A stretch of 64,000 bases of DNA from Solea solea (taxonomy: Eukaryota; Chordata; Actinopteri; Pleuronectiformes; Soleidae): the NCBI RefSeq assembly GCF_958295425.1, contig NC_081144.1, positions 3,955,739 to 4,019,738 on the forward strand, given 5' to 3'. A model generated the notes under the pieces. It saw only the letters and a list, made by a program, of their open reading frames with translations. It did no database searches and had not been told where the DNA came from. Of the stretch, positions 59,498 through 64,000 are shown one piece after another; positions within the stretch are counted from its first letter, which is position 1, and each line of letters opens with the position of its first letter. Both the position numbers and the translations under genes were made by a program.

Positions 59498-60799
59498 CTG
59501 CAATGTAAAATGATTAACAATCAGAGGTTTTTGTCCACTACATGCATCACTTTGCCTAATGTTTTATGACAAAAAATTATACAAGGAAACAAGACACGAC
59601 ATTTTCAGCTCATGAGGTATTACTGCATATTTTAAGTTGTTTGGTGTTTCTGAATGAAAATGATGTAACATTGACATCTGAAAATCGGCTCTGTCAAGCA
59701 CTTCACTATCAGACCTGACTGAGGGAGCATTTGTTTGTATATGAGGCAGTGAAGGACCGGGGGGCAAGAAGTGTTTATCTTGTCAAACTGCTGAACAATC
59801 AGGCTTCTGAAACTTTTCCAATCCAATCCAATCCAATCTAATTGTATTTTTAAACCACAGAGCAGACAAAATACAACAATAAGAGCACTAAAAAGGTTAA
59901 CAATAAATAAGTTACACATAAAACACAATTTAAAAAAAAAATAATAATAATAATAGGATGAAACACAGACATAAAACATTACTCACTCTGGGTTAGAAAG
60001 GCAAAAAAACAAGAAGTGTGGGTCTCCTCTAAGCTTCTGCCTTGTTTTTGGGACAACTAAGAGCTGATCTGCAGATCTTAGTGACCGTGAGCGAACATAT
60101 ACAGCTGGAGCAGATCACAAAGGTAGGGAGGGGTAAGATTATGAAGGCATTTAAAAGCAAATAAAAGAATTTCGGCATAATGCAAGTCTGCGTCAGTAGG
60201 CGAGCAGCAGCGTTTTGAACGAGCTGGATTTGTCCCCCATATAAAGGGCACTGCAATGATCTAGCCCCCTTGTTTTTGTTTTCAGTCACACTCCAACCTA
60301 ATGTATCTACAGGCGTCTTGCTTTACTAGCACAATGTTGCTGTTAACTCTGACATGACGTGAAAAAAACACTCCACTGAGAAACATAGAGTAGACTTGTT
60401 TGACAATGGTTTGAATGTAACAGACTTAAATATGTAAATGTTACACTACAATTTTAAAGTTTTGACCGACTGTTTTTTACAAACTTGAATACATTATGGT
60501 CATGTACCTGTTCATAGGCATAGGGCCTCTGCGTCTGTGCACCAGGGCCTCCCTGGGATGAGCGGTAAGAACCATACTGTTGGCTTTGACCCTGCTGATA
60601 CTGAGCATACTGAGAGGATCCGCCCTGGCCAGGTCCTGTGGAGGACAAGTTACACTCAACAGATTTGCTCATTGTGTTTCCTGTGAATGCACAAAATACT
60701 CAATGTTATAAACGGCTCTGACCATATCCCTGTGTCTGACCGGCGTAGCCTTGTTGAGAGGAGTACTGCTGCTGGCCAAAGGGCGGCGGCGGCGGCTGC

Positions 60800-60838
<39 letters not shown>

Positions 60839-62264
60839 CCAGAGCTCTGCTGATACTGGGCTTGCTGTTGACTGTACTGAGAGTTACCTGGAGAAACACA
60901 TATGCCACTTATTAGGTCTGTAAATTATAGTCCCTTCAGACCGGGTATTGAGATCCATTCTGAATGATCTGGTCACATGTGAACAGCACTAATTTCAGGT
61001 CTGAATGCATCCAAGCTGTCCTGCTTCCTCAGAACCCATCACAAAAACCTCAAGATGCATTAGAGGCCTCCTCCTCATCTGACTTCCTCTGACCTGCTAC
61101 ACGTTCACAGTAACACTTACATTTAAATCACCATCACATTATTAACACTGACCAATACAGGATTTCTTTTTTTCTAATGGTTAAAATCTTATTTCATATT
61201 ACAGCAGTATTGGTTCACTCAGTGGTTCTCTCTCTCTCTCTACCTGTCACTCATGTTAATATACAGACACAGGTGCGAACACATTGAAACACATAGCAGG
61301 ATTTTACTGTTACCTGTTTTCTATAGAGTACCTTAAAATATCACTATTTGCCCTGGGGTATCGATTATTATTATTATTATGACCCACCCCTAAAATTTCG
61401 CCTACTCATTTCGCAGCAGATGTTATTCATTGAGCAAAATAAATAAACGTAAGAAGTCAAGGAGGTAGAGGAGGTATAAGTCATATCGGTAGATAAGTTT
61501 GCCGATATCTGATAATACATTTTAAAGCCAATATCAGCCCATACCCATATTGTACTGATAATATTGTGCATCCCTAATAGAACTAAGATAAATATTGATA
61601 TTACAAAATGAACAGTTACCTCCTTCATAGTAATGCTGTGAGGATTCATCAAAGGACCGGTCGTAGCCTTGCTCGCCATATGTAGACTGTTGTTGATAAG
61701 AGTACTCCCCATGACCTGCAGAGGAACACGATTCAACTCATGCAAAAATCTCTCTTCTGCAAAGGTGACACCCATTAACACACAGAGGATCAATCAATCG
61801 TAAGAGTGTGAAGCTTCTCACTTCAACATAATGAAAAAAAGCACCTGAGATTGATTATGTGCTCTCTCTCTCTCTCCTAAACACACTGCTACAGCACACT
61901 CTCTGAAATCTGAAATTTCGGCACACCAAAGGGGACAGTATGGACACAGACACAGTGGGAGGATACATAATCAAGACCAGTGTTAGTCTTTTGCCTTTTT
62001 TCAATCCTTTCATCTCCCACGAAAAAGGGGAAAAAGACAATGACTGTGGGGAGAGAGCTGAAGCTCTGTGGGATTGTGATAAAAGGAAATGGCATGAGCT
62101 GTAGCGGGGGATCTGTGTGTTCGAGAGCTGGGTGTACAACGTTTATGGACGTGCACGATTACCATCAGGGTAATACTGCTGGTTTATGGGCTCGCTGGAG
62201 CTCTGAGTGTGTCCATACTGCTCGCCGTAGAACTCGTCTTGTCCCATGTACTGCTGTGCAGATC
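59471..62264 (-). CDS. ss18l1: SS18-like protein 1 (CREST), C-terminal part
   Basis: Five C-terminal exons on the minus strand: 62163-62264, 61620-61715, 60723-60887, 60508-60635 and 59471-59497 (stop). The entry codon is split, and upstream exons lie beyond 64000. The junctions before the last are phase 1 and the last is phase 0; all are GT-AG. The protein is the Gln/Pro/Gly/Tyr-rich transactivation domain: INQQYYPDGHGEYSYQQQ, YDRSFDESSQHYYEGGNSQY, a 12-Gln run, PQPPPPPFGQQQ, GYAGQTQGYGPGQGG, QQYGSYRSSQGGPG and the C-terminus GQYGNYQQ. The SFDESSQHYYEGGNSQYSQQ segment matches human SS18L1 better than SS18, and the neighbour mtg2 agrees. SS18L1 is a subunit of neuronal BAF remodelling complexes and a calcium-responsive activator that recruits CBP through its extreme C-terminus. 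Confidence 0.92.
59816..60275 (-). mobile_element. LINE 3' fragment in the last intron of ss18l1
   Basis: The minus strand reads QIQLVQNAAARLL, then after frame shifts RSRSLRSADQLL and VVPKTRQKL, all characteristic of the C-terminal part of L2/Rex-type reverse transcriptases in fish. It ends in a TTGGATTGGATTGG tail at 59816. 5'-truncated, same orientation as ss18l1. Confidence 0.7.
60802..60837 (-). repeat. ss18l1: CAG run coding for 12 glutamines in ss18l1
   Basis: Twelve uninterrupted CAG codons on the minus strand, followed by CCG-CAG-CCG and four more proline codons. The pure repeat should be length-variable between individuals. The human protein has only short Q stretches here. Confidence 0.85.
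61375..61580. repeat. Candidate dispersed repeat in ss18l1 intron
   Basis: ATCGGTAGATAAGTTTGCCG then ATATCTGATAATACATTTTA and CCAATATCAGCCC resemble a recurrent teleost repeat ending in TTGTGCATCCCTA. Not assigned to a family. Confidence 0.35.
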
Positions 62265-64000
62265 CTGCAAGACAGGCGACACCACGGTCAGTTAAAAAGC
62301 TGGAGACTAACGGGTTGCGCCAGGTCACTTGGCCAATTTAGGCCGTCTGAAGGGATGTGTGAGCATTTATGTGCAATAAGAATAATAATAAATAATAGAT
62401 TGTTACACACAACATTACTGACGACCTTCTTGGAAGTTATCTTTGGAGTTGAGCAGATTTTTTGACGTGTGGTTGTATGAGATGTTGATACATTATAATA
62501 CTGATTTTGTGGCGAGTGCCAATCCACGTGCCATCATGCATGATAGGAGCCGAACACTCAATGTTGCCGATAACACTTGACAAAATCCTCACTTAATAAA
62601 ACACTTGCATAGAGTAAGTCTATGATATCTTAAGAATACGTTTGCCAATTGCCAGAAAAAAAAGGCCGTAAACTGCTCTTTCTTTCTCCCTTCACCAAAG
62701 TCCAAAGTGAAACTAGTACTCCACATAGTCATGATAGGGCCCTCATGATAGGGCCCTCACGTCCCAACGCAAGTGTCCCCATGCAAGTGCCCTGATCTCC
62801 CTCACTCAACAGTCTTCACTTTTATTTGATAACCTCCTCCAAAATGACTGCAAAGCCATGGAATAATAATACCGTATGTGTTCAGGGTCGGTCTGTTGTG
62901 TCACGTATGATGTTTCGATGGAATCGGTCAATGTACGGCAAAGTTGTAGGGCACTTCCTGTTTTGGGGCGAAATGGCAGCTAAATTTAAAATAGCTGGTC
63001 AAGTTTCATGGAGCAACTTCCTGTTTCATAGAGAATGGTGGAGTGATTTACAAATGTCTCCAGTCACAAAGTCACCCTGACCTACAATGAAATAAAGCAG
63101 CAAAAATATTCAGGATATATTAAGCTGGCATATTTTTAGGTGAACCTTTTGATAAGTTGCTAAAATTAGTTTTTCCTTGTGTGCCCATTAGCAGCCTTGT
63201 TTTCACTCTTTAGGCACTAGCTGTATAAGACACTGTACCTTACAGTAAACTGTATGGGATAGAGGAGAAAAAGATTTAAGAAAGCCGGTTATTGGGGAGA
63301 ACCTGATCTCTGCTTGGTGGTGGTGTGCAGAAACTCCAGATTCCATTCCCTCCCTATCAATTTTATTGAACAAACTCAGAAACGGAAGCAGAACAAAAAC
63401 TCTCAGGAAGACGCATCGAAGACACTTGCACCGTCTAATCTTCATTTCAAACCTCAAACGACCTCAAATAAAATGACCTAGAACAGAAATGTGCTTCATC
63501 TTCACTTCTGCTGTAATCGGAAAACAATCTCATGGCGACATATCTGATATGTCCCACTTACTGTATGACCAAGGAGCCACAGATGATAGAGGAGCCATAG
63601 CAACAGCGCCACAACCAATCATGGACGAGGCTCGACAAGTCACCTAGCCTAACTCTTGAAAAAAGGAAACAATTCTTCACCCACTCATGTGGGGATAACA
63701 TTGTCCGAGGTTAAATGAGGACATACAACTACAGACTGTTACCGTGGTAACAATATCCCATTCCTGTCATATATCAGAATGACTATGTGCCTCGTCTTCA
63801 AAAGAAATAACAGTGATGCAGCTATTATTAGGCACATGCTGACGCAGCACAAGTCAAGTGACTTACAGAGACAGGAACCTAATGTGATGAGAGTGATACA
63901 TCTTCAGTCTGCTTCTTAAAGCTGCGCGAGGGCAACTGGGATGAATTACTTTGCAGACTTTTAATATCGTGCTCACTTTATGATCTTTAATTTATACCAC
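62265..64000 (-). other. ss18l1: Intron sequence of ss18l1 to the window edge
   Basis: No Q/P/G/Y-rich exon with fitting splice sites was found upstream of 62264, so the next exon lies beyond the window. A short tandem duplication CATGATAGGGCCCT is at 62730-62760. Confidence 0.5.

Noticed and set aside
60029..60289. Separate small gene on the minus strand
   Set aside because: Matches LINE reverse-transcriptase C-terminal motifs and contains frame breaks.
60687..60923. Plus-strand frame with a long alanine run
   Set aside because: Antisense shadow of the CAG repeat in the ss18l1 exon.
59471..62264. Identity as SS18 rather than SS18L1
   Set aside because: The SFDESSQHYYEGGNSQYSQQ segment and the mtg2 neighbour both fit SS18L1.

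Overview
This is a nuclear genome window from a teleost fish, most likely a spiny-rayed (percomorph) species. It has spliced GT-AG genes with vertebrate-only families, very dense CA/GT/GA/GGTA microsatellites, and many fossil Tc1-type transposons, MITEs, LINE tails and a tRNA-derived SINE. There are no bacterial-style operons, CRISPR arrays, rRNA genes or genuine tRNA genes.

Layout. 1-7490 is repeat-rich intergenic sequence. 7490-36615 is dbndd2 (+ strand, dysbindin domain-containing protein 2). It has two candidate first exons, at 7862 and 26704, that splice in the same phase into three shared exons at 34654-35597, with a polyadenylation signal at 36595. 39787-48590 is a 19-exon cadherin-26-like gene (cdh26, + strand, 842 aa) with signal peptide, furin-type sites, cadherin repeats, one transmembrane helix and a catenin-binding tail. 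50600-53700 is intergenic and holds a SINE and a long AATTT repeat. 53782-56401 is mtg2 (- strand, six coding exons, 411 aa), a mitochondrial Obg-type GTPase. 57510-64000 is the 3' part of ss18l1/CREST (- strand): five C-terminal coding exons are visible, and the 5' part lies beyond the window.

The four genes do not form a pathway: a casein-kinase-binding/dysbindin-family protein, an epithelial adhesion receptor, a mitoribosome assembly GTPase and a BAF chromatin-complex subunit. Their human orthologues all lie on chromosome 20q, and mtg2 lying directly downstream of ss18l1 on the same strand matches the human arrangement, so this is a conserved synteny block.

The most interesting observation is in dbndd2. 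A 68-bp fragment of a dispersed repeat has inserted exactly at the exon 3/intron 3 border, and its 13-bp target-site duplication copied the splice donor, leaving two identical donors 81 bp apart. Other points are an 88-nt GC-AG intron in cdh26, five near-perfect short foldbacks, a 153-bp near-identical repeat pair flanking the start of cdh26, and a separate 27-nt terminal coding block for the CBP-binding tail of CREST. I found no clear sign of a wholly new system.
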